In this document: in pieces, positions 1 to 6,698 of the stretch | How positions within the stretch are numbered: the first letter of the stretch is position 1 | How the letters are laid out: every line of letters starts with the position of its first letter | Source: Burkholderiaceae bacterium | GTDB lineage: Bacteria; Pseudomonadota; Gammaproteobacteria; Burkholderiales; Burkholderiaceae_C | Assembly: GCA_023260355.1 (NCBI GenBank) | Contig: JALQVJ010000039.1 | Coordinates: 1-7,359, forward strand | Reading direction: 5' to 3' | DNA: 7,359 nucleotides | Position numbers and translations under genes: made by a program | The notes under the pieces: generated by a model | Database searches by the model: none | What the model was told of the DNA's origin: nothing | What the model saw: only the letters and a program-made list of their open reading frames with translations

Positions 1-149
1 TGAGCATCATGGCGATTCCCATGGTGGGTATTTTGACGGCACCCTTCATCGTAGGCGAATGGCCGCACTGGCAGGATTGGGTAGCGGTTGTCTTTATCAT
101 CGTGGCGATTGCGGCGGTATTAATCCCGCCGCGCCAACGAATGGCTTAA
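1..149 (+). CDS. EamA/DMT-family transporter, C-terminal end (partial)
   Basis: This is the 3' end of a gene entering from the left; the frame is read from base 3 and ends in TAA at 147-149, giving 48 visible residues. The piece contains a hydrophobic stretch around an MAIPMVGILTAPF segment, a GEW motif with the short polar loop typical before the last helix of EamA (drug/metabolite transporter) proteins, a final transmembrane helix of about 18 residues (WVAVVFIIVAIAAVLI), and a short basic tail (PPRQRMA) that would face the cytoplasm. Family knowledge: these are ten-helix inner-membrane exporters or permeases of small metabolites; the substrate cannot be told from the tail. It lies 43 bases upstream of folA on the same strand, so the two could be co-transcribed, but nothing shows a functional link. 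The family call rests only on this C-terminal pattern. Confidence 0.7.
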   Translation, partial: SIMAIPMVGILTAPFIVGEWPHWQDWVAVVFIIVAIAAVLIPPRQRMA

Positions 150-192
150 CGCACACCTCACTGTTCACACCCATTACCCCAGCCCCCGCAGC

Positions 193-684
193 ATGCGATT
201 GAACCTGATATACGCCCAAGCCAAAGACCGAGTGATCGGCTATCACGGCACCATGCCCTGGCCTTTGCCTGAGGACTTGGCCCACTTCAAACGGCAGACC
301 TTGAATGCGCCAGTGATCATGGGTCGCAAAACTTGGGACTCGATTCCTGAAAAATTTCGCCCACTGCCCGGCCGACGCAACGTGGTCATCACTCGCCAAT
401 CAGACTGGCGCGCGCCAGGTGCAGAGGCGGTTCACTCGCTAGAGGACGCCATGGCTGTGCTTGGCGATGCACCGGAGGTTTGGGTGATGGGCGGTGCGCA
501 AATCTATGCACAAGCCTTGCCGTTTGCACACAGAGCCGTCGTCACTGTCATTGACGCCGAATATCCTGGCGATGCATTTGCACCAGAGTTGTCTGATGTT
601 TGGCAGGAGCGGGCTCGCGAGCACCATGTTGCCGCCAACGGGTTGCACTTCGCCTTCGTCACTTATGAGCGCGAAGGCGCTTGA
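193..684 (+). CDS. folA: Dihydrofolate reductase
   Basis: A 163-residue cytoplasmic enzyme that reduces 7,8-dihydrofolate to tetrahydrofolate with NADPH, keeping up the one-carbon pool for thymidylate, purine and methionine synthesis. Length fits the family (159 in E. coli). Visible motifs in order: DRVIGYHGTMPW (residues 12-23, the Met20-type loop), LPEDLAHFK (25-33) with Asp28 as the catalytic acid equivalent to E. coli Asp27, VIMGRKTWDSI (41-51, NADPH contact), PLPGRRN (57-63), VWVMGGAQIY (96-105, cofactor glycines), and VTVIDAE (117-123) with the substrate-pocket Thr. All expected catalytic features are present, so it looks functional. The ATG at 193 is the only start that fits the family N-terminus. 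No purine-rich Shine-Dalgarno precedes it (the leader is C-rich), so initiation may be weak. It is followed closely by the exonuclease III-type gene. Confidence 0.96.
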   Translation: MRLNLIYAQAKDRVIGYHGTMPWPLPEDLAHFKRQTLNAPVIMGRKTWDSIPEKFRPLPGRRNVVITRQSDWRAPGAEAVHSLEDAMAVLGDAPEVWVMGGAQIYAQALPFAHRAVVTVIDAEYPGDAFAPELSDVWQERAREHHVAANGLHFAFVTYEREGA

Positions 685-704
685 ACTTCTTCCGATCGGA
701 TCCC

Positions 705-1487
705 ATGCCCATGCAATTCGCCACTTGGAATGTCAACTCACTGAATATTCGCCTCCCGCAGGTCATCGATTGGCTGGCGGCCAATCCTGTAGACGTTTTG
801 GCATTGCAAGAGCTGAAGATGGCAGACGATAAATTCCCCATCGACGCCTTCAACGAAGCGGGCTGGCAAGCGGTTTGGCATGGCCAAAAAACCTATAACG
901 GCGTGGCGCTGATCTCTAAGCAACCCGCCCGCGATGTGATCAAAAACAACCCCCTGTTTGAGGACGACCATGCGCGCTTGATCGCTGGCACCTTCGGCGA
1001 CGCAGATCAAGCGGTGCGGGTGATTGGGGGCTACTTTCCCAACGGCCAAGCCCCAGATTCAGACAAGTTTGTCTACAAAATGCACTGGATGAAGGCCCTG
1101 CGGCAATGGGTCGCTGACGAAATGTCGCGTCACCCTCGCTTTTTGATCATGGGTGACTACAACATCACTTTTGGCCCCGAAGACACGTATTCGCCTGAGA
1201 CCTTAGAGGGCACGATCCACTGTACTGAAGCGGAGCGCGAACAATTGCAAGGCTTGGTGCAATTGGGGCTGCATGACGCCTTGCGCCAATTTGCCCCTGG
1301 TCCGAAGGTCTACACATGGTGGGACTACCGCAATTTGGCATTCCGCAAAAATCAGGGTTATCGCATCGACCATATCTTGGTCAGCGACGCACTCAAAAAG
1401 GTGGCGACCGATTGCCTGGTCGATAAGGCGCCACGCAAGAATGAGCGGCCCTCAGACCACACGCCAGTTGTTTTGACCATCGCTTGA
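705..1487 (+). CDS. xth: Exodeoxyribonuclease III (AP endonuclease, ExoIII/APE1 family)
   Basis: A Mg2+-dependent nuclease of the endonuclease/exonuclease/phosphatase fold that cuts 5' of abasic sites and removes 3'-blocking groups in base-excision repair. Numbered from the ATG at 705 (260 aa; E. coli XthA has 268): WNVNSL (8-13, Asn9), LQELK (34-38, metal-ligand Glu36), GGYFPNG (108-114, Tyr110), LIMGDYNI (147-154, Asp151 and Asn153), YTWWDYR (203-209), YRIDHIL (220-226, Asp222) and PSDHTPV (249-255, the catalytic Asp251-His252 pair). All catalytic positions are intact. The start is uncertain: an ATG at 711 gives MQF..., which aligns residue for residue with E. coli MKF..., and a TTG at 681 overlaps the folA stop and would add eight unconserved residues. 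No clear Shine-Dalgarno decides between them. The gene follows folA after 20 bases and probably shares its transcript. It converges with the M48 protease gene. Confidence 0.93.
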   Translation: MPMQFATWNVNSLNIRLPQVIDWLAANPVDVLALQELKMADDKFPIDAFNEAGWQAVWHGQKTYNGVALISKQPARDVIKNNPLFEDDHARLIAGTFGDADQAVRVIGGYFPNGQAPDSDKFVYKMHWMKALRQWVADEMSRHPRFLIMGDYNITFGPEDTYSPETLEGTIHCTEAEREQLQGLVQLGLHDALRQFAPGPKVYTWWDYRNLAFRKNQGYRIDHILVSDALKKVATDCLVDKAPRKNERPSDHTPVVLTIA

Positions 1488-1530
1488 GCCGCTGCAGGTC
1501 ACTGTGGCCGAGACGGAGATGCCTGCTCCC

Positions 1531-2361
1531 TCAGCTTTTGCCTTGCGCCTTCTGGTACAGCGGCATGACTTGCTGGGCATATCGAGACAGGTCCTGCGTT
1601 CGCTTGGCAGGTGACGGGTGTGTTGACAACCACTCTGGCTGGCGAGCCCCTTGGGTTTGCGCAGCCATTTTTTTCCATACGCTCACTGCCGCTCTGGGGT
1701 CATAGCCCGCGCGAGCGGCGAGCTCCACGCCCATGCGATCGGCCTCTTGCTCTGCGGATCGGCTGTTGGGCAAAGTCAACATGATCTGCGCCCCTTTGCT
1801 GACCAAGTCGCCGCCCAGCGCGCTCAAACCAAGCAGGCTTGCGCCAATGTTGACACCCAATTGTGTGGCGACCGCATGAGAGATTTGCTCGCGCGAGTGT
1901 TCACGCAGTGCATGGGCCATTTCATGCCCCAAAATCGCGGCTAATTCGTCGTCATTGAGCTGAAGGGTTTCAATCAGGCCTGTGTAAATCGCCATGCGCC
2001 CGCCCTGCATGCACCAGGCATTCAGCGCTTTGGAGTCGATGACGTTGACCTCCCACTGCCACTGCAGTGCATCTGATCGAAATGCAGCGACTTGGGGAAT
2101 CAACCGTTGCGCGATTGCTCTCACCCGCCGCACGACGGGGGCGTTGGTGTTCAGCGCTTTCGCTTTTTGGGCCTTGATCAGCTCGGCTCGGTAGGCTTTG
2201 GCAGCCATCTGATCGACCTCTTGCGCAGAGACCAACAACAGCTGCTTGCGCTGCACACCCACTTGGCCGCTCTTGGTGGTTGAGGCACAGGCTGCCAAGA
2301 GTGCGATCGACAATACGACCGCGATGCGTCGCCCCCAGGAGATCAAAAACTCAGTATGCAT
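1531..2361 (-). CDS. M48-family zinc metalloprotease, predicted lipoprotein (LoiP/BepA type)
   Basis: A 276-residue predicted periplasmic, lipid-anchored protease. The N-terminus has two arginines (11-12), a hydrophobic core (13-23) and a lipobox LLAAC with Cys25 as the lipidation site; Ala26 after the Cys gives no inner-membrane retention Asp, so the outer membrane is the likely location (inference). The zinc site is complete: HEMAH (146-150) with catalytic Glu147, the downstream EQEAD motif (204-208) whose Glu204 should be the third ligand, and STHPSP (247-251) with a conserved His248 seen in M48 family members. The NAWCMQGGRMAIYTGLI segment (114-130) is typical of single-domain Oma1/LoiP-like proteins. 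There is no TPR domain as in BepA, so it is closer in size to E. coli LoiP (252 aa). Family role: quality control of envelope proteins. It starts 51 bases after the ntrC stop on the same strand, so read-through from ntrBC is possible. The Shine-Dalgarno is weak. Specific substrate unknown. Confidence 0.9.
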   Translation of the reverse strand: MHTEFLISWGRRIAVVLSIALLAACASTTKSGQVGVQRKQLLLVSAQEVDQMAAKAYRAELIKAQKAKALNTNAPVVRRVRAIAQRLIPQVAAFRSDALQWQWEVNVIDSKALNAWCMQGGRMAIYTGLIETLQLNDDELAAILGHEMAHALREHSREQISHAVATQLGVNIGASLLGLSALGGDLVSKGAQIMLTLPNSRSAEQEADRMGVELAARAGYDPRAAVSVWKKMAAQTQGARQPEWLSTHPSPAKRTQDLSRYAQQVMPLYQKAQGKS

Positions 2362-2412
2362 GCCCGAATCTTAGCGCGAGCGTGAGATCGGCTACCTCAG
2401 AGCAGGACAGAG

Positions 2413-3897
2413 TCAGGTGTCATCGAGCCCAAACTCTTGGATTTTTCGCGTGATCGTATTGCGACCAATGCCAAGCTTGCTGGCAGCCTCGACGCGTTTG
2501 CCCCCCGTGAACGCCAACGCAGCCATGATCAGCTGTGACTCAAAGGCGGCCGTCATGTCGGTCCAAACCTCAGGGTCGCCTCGACGCAACCGTTGGATTG
2601 CATCTTGCTGCGCACCCCAAGCCCAGCTGTCCTCGGTCGGTGCACGCACAACTGGAGCGGCCTCTGCTCGGGCTTGTGCATCCACCTCAGGGTCGCTATT
2701 CCTGCCCACAGCTTGCGGTGATTGCCCCACGACGGGAGATGAGAACTCAGGCGGCAAATCCTTGACATCAATCACTTGAGCCGGCGCCATGACCGTCAGC
2801 CAGTGACAGATATTTTCAAGCTGTCGAACGTTGCCAGGGTAGTTGAACTGCTGCATTTTTTGCAGCGCAGCCGCTGAAATGCGTTTGGGCTCAACGCCCA
2901 GTTGCTGAGCACTTTGCCCAAGAAAGTGGGTCACCAAAAGCGGCAAGTCCTCTAAGCGTTCGCGCAAACTCGGCAAACGCAGGCGAATGACATTCAGGCG
3001 GTGGAACAAGTCTTCACGGAACTGACCCGCCTTGACTCGCGCCTCCAGGTCCTGGTGCGTCGCAGCGATGACGCGCACGTCGGACTTGATTGCCTGCTGC
3101 CCACCGACTCGGTAATACTGCCCATCGCTCAACACGCGCAGCAAACGCGTTTGCAGCTCAAAAGGCATATCGCCAATTTCATCCAAAAACAGCGTGCCGC
3201 CTTCCGCCTGCTCAAAGCGCCCCCGGCGCATGGCCTGCGCACCGGTGAAAGAGCCCCGCTCGTGACCAAACAATTCAGACTCCAGCAAGTCCTTGGGAAT
3301 CGCTGCTGTGTTGATGGCGACAAACTGGCCCCTGGCTCTGGGCGAATGCTTGTGCAAGGCATGAGCGACCAACTCTTTGCCAGCGCCAGACTCACCCGTG
3401 ATCAAGACCGTGACATGGCTTTGGCTCAACCGACCAATCGCCCTGAAGACTTCTTGCATCACCGGTGCATGACCCAAAATTTCAGGCACATCGCCAGCGG
3501 CTGCTTGCACCACCGCCTCGGCTTGGCTTTCTTGCATGGCACGCTTGACCAGCTCAATCGCTTGGTTCACGTCAAAGGGCTTGGCCAGGTATTCGAAGGC
3601 GCCGCCCTGGAAGGCAGACACCGCGCTGTCCAAGTCCGAATAGGCCGTCATGATGATCACTGGCAGTTGCGGGCGCCGCTCTTTGATGCGAGCCAATAGC
3701 TGCAACCCTGAATCACCTGGCATGCGGATATCGCTGATCAATACCTGCGGCAACTCTTCCGGCGATGCAGCCCCCAAGCCAGCCAATACTTCATTCGCGT
3801 GCGTGAAGCTGCGCGTTGGAATCCCCTCGCGTTGGAGCGCACGCTCCAACACAAACCGGATTGACTGGTCGTCGTCGACGATCCAAATGGGCTTCAT
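2413..3897 (-). CDS. ntrC: Nitrogen regulation response regulator NtrC (sigma54 activator)
   Basis: A 494-residue transcription activator (also glnG) that, once phosphorylated by NtrB, oligomerises at upstream sites and uses ATP to open sigma54 promoters. Receiver domain (1-120): acidic triad DDD 8-10, phosphoacceptor Asp56 in SDIRMP, Thr84 in MTAYS, Lys106 in AKPFD. AAA+ domain (about 140-385): Walker A GESGAGKE (168-175), sigma54-contact loop GSFTGA (215-220) where the usual form is GAFTGA, Walker [13 protein letters not shown] (233-244), arginine-rich REDLFHRLN (294-302) and GNVRQLEN (355-362). After a variable linker (about 386-440) comes the Fis-type helix-turn-helix at the C-terminus (about 467-488, [11 protein letters not shown]). 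Slightly longer than E. coli NtrC (469) because of the linker. A strong Shine-Dalgarno (GAGGGAGA, 3902-3909) precedes the ATG. It starts 33 bases after ntrB stops, so the two are one operon. Confidence 0.97.
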   Translation of the reverse strand: MKPIWIVDDDQSIRFVLERALQREGIPTRSFTHANEVLAGLGAASPEELPQVLISDIRMPGDSGLQLLARIKERRPQLPVIIMTAYSDLDSAVSAFQGGAFEYLAKPFDVNQAIELVKRAMQESQAEAVVQAAAGDVPEILGHAPVMQEVFRAIGRLSQSHVTVLITGESGAGKELVAHALHKHSPRARGQFVAINTAAIPKDLLESELFGHERGSFTGAQAMRRGRFEQAEGGTLFLDEIGDMPFELQTRLLRVLSDGQYYRVGGQQAIKSDVRVIAATHQDLEARVKAGQFREDLFHRLNVIRLRLPSLRERLEDLPLLVTHFLGQSAQQLGVEPKRISAAALQKMQQFNYPGNVRQLENICHWLTVMAPAQVIDVKDLPPEFSSPVVGQSPQAVGRNSDPEVDAQARAEAAPVVRAPTEDSWAWGAQQDAIQRLRRGDPEVWTDMTAAFESQLIMAALAFTGGKRVEAASKLGIGRNTITRKIQEFGLDDT

Positions 3898-3930
3898 GCC
3901 GTCTCCCTCTTAAATCCGCATGGCTTCACG

Positions 3931-4992
3931 TCAAGCCAAAGGTATCAATATTCGAAAATCAGTGCGCCCCGGCACACTCTCGCACTCGATCAATCCATGG
4001 TGCTGTTGCACAAAGGTTTGCGCCAATGTAAGACCCAAGCCGGTGCCGCCTTCCCGCCCCGAAACCAACGGATAAAACAACCGATCGCGAATCACCTCTG
4101 GCACACCGGGGCCGTTGTCAATCACATGCAATTCCAGTGCCAACTTGTATCGGGCCTGACCCAGCGTCACTTGGCGCGCCACTCGGGTGCGCAAAGTGAT
4201 TTCCGCTTGTCCCTGTGCACGCTCGTGTGACATGGCTTGTGCCGCGTTTTGCACCACATTGAGGACAGCCTGAATCAATTGCTCTTTATCGCCTTTGAAT
4301 TCGGGGATCGATGTGTCGTAATCGCGGACCATTCGGAGCCCCGACGGAAACTCCGCAAGCACGAGTGTGCGCACGCGCTCCAACACCTCGTGGATATTCA
4401 TTTCGCTGACGACGTGTGGCTTGCGATGCGGTGCAAGCAAGCGATCCACCAAGGTTTGCAGCCGATCCGCTTCGTGAATGATCACTTGGGTGTACTCCCG
4501 CAACTCGCGTGAGTCCAGCTCCATTTGCAACAGTTGGGCTGCGCCGCGGATCCCGCCCAGGGGGTTCTTGATCTCGTGCGCCAAGCTGCGAATCAATTCC
4601 TTGTTGGCCTGCGCCTGATCAAACAGCCGGGTCTCACGCAGCTGCCGCGCCCGCTGTTCTAGTGGCAACAACTCCACCACGAATTCACTGGCATGCTCAC
4701 CAGCAGAGACCACCACATGGACAGGCAATGACTCTGCCTTCACCTCAGGTCGGTGAATCACTGCGTCGTAACGCAGTGCTGAGAAGTGATCCTTCTCAGC
4801 ACCTGCAAGCGCCTGCAAGAAGGCCGCTGAATCCTCAAAGAACGGCGCCAAATCAACGTCTATCAGCACCCGAGCGGATGCGCCCAATAGATCCTGCGCG
4901 GCGGCATTCATATGCACCATCCGCCCACGCCCATCCACGATGACCACCGCGGTGACCAGGAGTTCCAGAGCAAGGTATCGGTTCTTGGGCAT
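3931..4992 (-). CDS. glnL: Nitrogen regulation sensor histidine kinase NtrB
   Basis: A 353-residue cytoplasmic kinase/phosphatase (NtrB, also glnL) that responds to PII protein and sets the phosphorylation of NtrC; E. coli has 349 residues. No membrane segment is seen. Domains: N-terminal PAS-like sensor (about 5-110, LLVTAVVIVDGRGRMVHMN), dimerisation/phosphoacceptor helix with His139 in SLAHEIKNPLGG (136-147), the same position as E. coli His139, then the ATPase domain with the N box NVVQNAAQA (245-253), G1 DNGPGVP (292-298) and G2 GGTGLGL (315-321). The frame stays open upstream to an ATG at 5079, but that would run through the glnA terminator and into glnA; MPKNRYLALELL at 4992 is the family-like start. 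Its Shine-Dalgarno is poor. The start lies 12 bases beyond the T-tract of the glnA terminator, so expression needs read-through or a promoter I cannot identify. Confidence 0.95.
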   Translation of the reverse strand: MPKNRYLALELLVTAVVIVDGRGRMVHMNAAAQDLLGASARVLIDVDLAPFFEDSAAFLQALAGAEKDHFSALRYDAVIHRPEVKAESLPVHVVVSAGEHASEFVVELLPLEQRARQLRETRLFDQAQANKELIRSLAHEIKNPLGGIRGAAQLLQMELDSRELREYTQVIIHEADRLQTLVDRLLAPHRKPHVVSEMNIHEVLERVRTLVLAEFPSGLRMVRDYDTSIPEFKGDKEQLIQAVLNVVQNAAQAMSHERAQGQAEITLRTRVARQVTLGQARYKLALELHVIDNGPGVPEVIRDRLFYPLVSGREGGTGLGLTLAQTFVQQHHGLIECESVPGRTDFRILIPLA

Positions 4993-5004
4993 CTTTGATT
5001 CAGT

Positions 5005-5032
5005 AAAAAAAAGGGCGGCCGCAGGCCGCCCT
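5005..5032 (-). terminator. Intrinsic terminator after glnA
   Basis: A perfect 9-bp GC-rich stem (arms 5012-5020 and 5024-5032, AGGGCGGCC and its complement) encloses a 3-base loop. On the minus strand it is followed at once by eight T (A5005-A5012 on the plus strand, the last A being shared with the stem). This is a textbook rho-independent terminator, 24 bases after the glnA stop codon and 12 bases before the ntrB start. It would let glnA be made in large excess over ntrBC. Confidence 0.93.
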
Positions 5033-5056
5033 CTCGTCGACAACGACCCGACCTGA

Positions 5057-6472
5057 TTACAGGCTGTAGTACATGTCAAACTCGATCGGATGCGTGGTCA
5101 TGCGCATGCGCGTGACTTCTTGCATCTTCAAATCGATGTACGCATCGATCAAGCCATCGGTGAACACACCGCCTTTGGTCAAGAATGCGCGATCGGCATC
5201 CAACGCTTCCAAAGCTTGATCCAAGCTGTGGCACACGGTTGGCACCAATGCGTCCTCTTCGGGGGGCAGGTGGTAAAGGTCCTTGGTTGCTGCTTCACCT
5301 GGATCGATCTTGTTCTCAACACCGTCCAAACCAGCCATCAACAATGCAGAGAAGCACAGGTATGGGTTGGCCATAGGATCGGGGAAGCGCGCTTCCACGC
5401 GGCGGGCCTTGTCGCTGGCCACGTGAGGAATACGGATTGACGCAGAGCGGTTGCGGGCGCTGTAAGCCAACTTCACAGGTGCTTCAAAGCCAGGCACCAA
5501 ACGCTTGTAGCTGTTGGTGGATGGGTTGGTGATCGCGTTCAGCGCACGGGCGTGCTTGATGATGCCGCCGATGTAGTGCAACGCGAAATCGCTCAAGCCA
5601 GCATAGCCATTGCCTGCAAACAAGTTCTTGCCGTCTTTCCAGACAGACTGGTGCACGTGCATACCTGAGCCGTTGTCACCCACCAAAGGCTTGGGCATGA
5701 ACGTTGCCGTCTTGCCATAGGCGTGTGCCACGTTCCAAACAACGTACTTCAACACTTGGGTCCAGTCAGCGCGCTCAACCAAGGTTGAGAACTTGGTACC
5801 GATTTCGTTTTGACCAGCGCCAGCCACTTCGTGGTGGAACACTTCAACGGGGATGCCCAACTGCTCGAGCACCAACACCATTTCAGCGCGCATGTCTTGC
5901 ATGCTGTCCACTGGGGGCACAGGGAAATAGCCGCCTTTGACGGTGGGACGGTGGCCCTTGTTGCCGCCGTCGAACTGCGAGCCACGGCTCCACGAGGCTT
6001 CGTATTCGTCGATCTTCACGAAGCTGCCAGACATGTCTGCGTCCCAACGGACGTTGTCGAACACGAAAAACTCAGGCTCGGGACCGAAGAACGCGGTGTC
6101 ACCCAGACCAGATGCTTTCAAATAGGCTTCCGCGCGTTTGGCGACAGAGCGGGGATCCCGCTCATAGGCCTTGCCGTCTCCGGGCTCAACCACGTCGCAC
6201 TGCAGGAACAGCGTGGTCTCGTCAAAAAATGGATCGATGTTGGCGGTGCTGGGATCAGGCATCAACAACATGTCAGAGGCTTCGATGCCTTTCCAACCGG
6301 CGATGGATGAACCGTCGAAGGCGTGGCCTTCACTGAATTTGTCTTCATCAAAATGGGACAAGGGCACGCTCACGTGCTGTTCTTTGCCCCGGGTGTCGGT
6401 GAAACGGAAATCAACGAACTTCACGTCGTTGTCTTTCACCATTTGCATCACGTCAGCGACGGTCTTAGCCAT
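5057..6472 (-). CDS. glnA: Glutamine synthetase, type I
   Basis: A 471-residue subunit (E. coli: 469) of the dodecameric cytoplasmic enzyme that makes glutamine from glutamate, ammonia and ATP, the main route of ammonium assimilation. Motifs: [17 protein letters not shown] (21-37) and FDGSSIAGW (52-60) in the beta-grasp N-terminal part; GPEPEFF (130-136) with metal ligands Glu132 and Glu134; [12 protein letters not shown] (214-225, Glu215 and Glu223); [16 protein letters not shown] (261-276) with His272; [12 protein letters not shown] (321-332, Arg324 and Glu330); ARFPDP (361-366). Tyr400 in [10 protein letters not shown] (398-406) corresponds to the adenylylation Tyr397 of E. coli, so this is the GlnE-controlled GSI-beta class. 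An AGGAGA Shine-Dalgarno (6478-6483) six bases before the ATG fixes the start. Upstream are a sigma54 promoter and NtrC-type sites; downstream are a strong terminator and ntrBC. Confidence 0.99.
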   Translation of the reverse strand: MAKTVADVMQMVKDNDVKFVDFRFTDTRGKEQHVSVPLSHFDEDKFSEGHAFDGSSIAGWKGIEASDMLLMPDPSTANIDPFFDETTLFLQCDVVEPGDGKAYERDPRSVAKRAEAYLKASGLGDTAFFGPEPEFFVFDNVRWDADMSGSFVKIDEYEASWSRGSQFDGGNKGHRPTVKGGYFPVPPVDSMQDMRAEMVLVLEQLGIPVEVFHHEVAGAGQNEIGTKFSTLVERADWTQVLKYVVWNVAHAYGKTATFMPKPLVGDNGSGMHVHQSVWKDGKNLFAGNGYAGLSDFALHYIGGIIKHARALNAITNPSTNSYKRLVPGFEAPVKLAYSARNRSASIRIPHVASDKARRVEARFPDPMANPYLCFSALLMAGLDGVENKIDPGEAATKDLYHLPPEEDALVPTVCHSLDQALEALDADRAFLTKGGVFTDGLIDAYIDLKMQEVTRMRMTTHPIEFDMYYSL

Positions 6473-6517
6473 CAGAATCTCCTAGACAGGTTGAATGAAT
6501 TGCGAACTCAGGGAATT

Positions 6518-6536
6518 TAGCAGTATTTGTGCCAAA
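6518..6536 (-). promoter_or_regulatory. Sigma54 (-24/-12) promoter of glnA
   Basis: Read on the minus strand, TTGGCAC (6529-6535) is followed after five bases by CTGCTA (6518-6523). The -24 GG and -12 GC have exactly the consensus spacing of TGGCAC-N5-TTGCW, with one mismatch in the -12 box (CTGC for TTGC). The predicted start is near 6508, giving a leader of about 36 bases with a good Shine-Dalgarno. Position and the gene it serves both fit a nitrogen-regulated glnA promoter. Confidence 0.88.
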
Positions 6537-6652
6537 TTCTTTCGGACACCCCCAGAGATTTTGCAGGTGGCCGCTCCCTCGGAAAATCCAGTCGGATGCG
6601 TCAGAAACAGGGGGGTGCCCCGCCAATATGCGTCACCTGCTCATTTCGCAAA

Positions 6653-6669
6653 AGCACTATTTCGGTGCA
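6653..6669 (-). promoter_or_regulatory. NtrC-binding dyad, promoter-proximal
   Basis: AGCAC-TATTTCG-GTGCA on the plus strand fits the NtrC dyad TGCAC-N7-GTGCA with one mismatch. Its centre (6661) lies about 153 bases upstream of the predicted sigma54 start, a usual enhancer distance for glnA. Confidence 0.75.
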
Positions 6670-6690
6670 AATATATCAAATTGCACCGAA
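6661..6690. repeat. Perfect 10-bp inverted repeat with AT-rich 10-base spacer
   Basis: TTCGGTGCAA (6661-6670) and TTGCACCGAA (6681-6690) are exact reverse complements around the spacer ATATATCAAA. The arms supply the facing half-sites of the two NtrC-type dyads and the spacer holds part of a candidate -10 box. It is not followed by a T-tract on either strand, so it is not an obvious intrinsic terminator, although it could form a hairpin at the 3' end of the upstream transcript. Confidence 0.85.
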
Positions 6691-6698
6691 CTAGTGAA
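6670..6698 (-). promoter_or_regulatory. Candidate sigma70 promoter for glnA under the NtrC sites
   Basis: On the minus strand TTCACT (6693-6698, four of six -35 consensus bases) is followed after exactly 17 bases by TATATT (6670-6675, five of six -10 bases). The predicted start would be near 6663, inside the proximal NtrC dyad. This resembles enteric glnAp1, a weak vegetative promoter that NtrC-P represses while activating the sigma54 promoter. Short matches like this arise by chance in AT-rich DNA. Confidence 0.45.
6682..6698 (-). promoter_or_regulatory. NtrC-binding dyad, promoter-distal
   Basis: TGCAC-CGAACTA-GTGAA on the plus strand fits TGCAC-N7-GTGCA with one mismatch. Its centre (6690) is 29 bases from that of the proximal dyad, close to three helical turns, which would place two NtrC dimers on the same face of the DNA. 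It ends one base before the stop codon of the upstream gene. Confidence 0.7.

Noticed and set aside
1488..1530. Possible bidirectional terminator in the convergent gap between xth and the M48 gene
   Set aside because: Only a 5-bp GCAGG/CCTGC pairing with a long loop is present and there is no T-tract on either strand.
2362..2412. Terminator or promoter between ntrC and the M48 gene
   Set aside because: No GC stem with T-tract and no convincing -35/-10 or -24/-12 pair could be found in these 51 bases.
3001..3699. Long plus-strand open frame (232 codons) opposite ntrC
   Set aside because: It lies wholly antisense to the conserved NtrC receiver and AAA+ domains and its product resembles no family; it is a shadow of GC-rich coding DNA.
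4993..5079. 29-codon N-terminal extension of NtrB starting at 5079
   Set aside because: It would translate the terminator hairpin and overlap the end of glnA, and the extra residues do not resemble the NtrB N-terminus; the ATG at 4992 matches the family length and start.
5074..5079. TTGACA on the minus strand near the end of glnA as a -35 box for ntrB
   Set aside because: No -10-like sequence lies 16-18 bases downstream, and the bases encode conserved glnA residues (Phe-Asp-Met).
5810..6310. Plus-strand open frame (166 codons) opposite glnA
   Set aside because: Antisense shadow of the highly conserved glutamine synthetase core; no family features.
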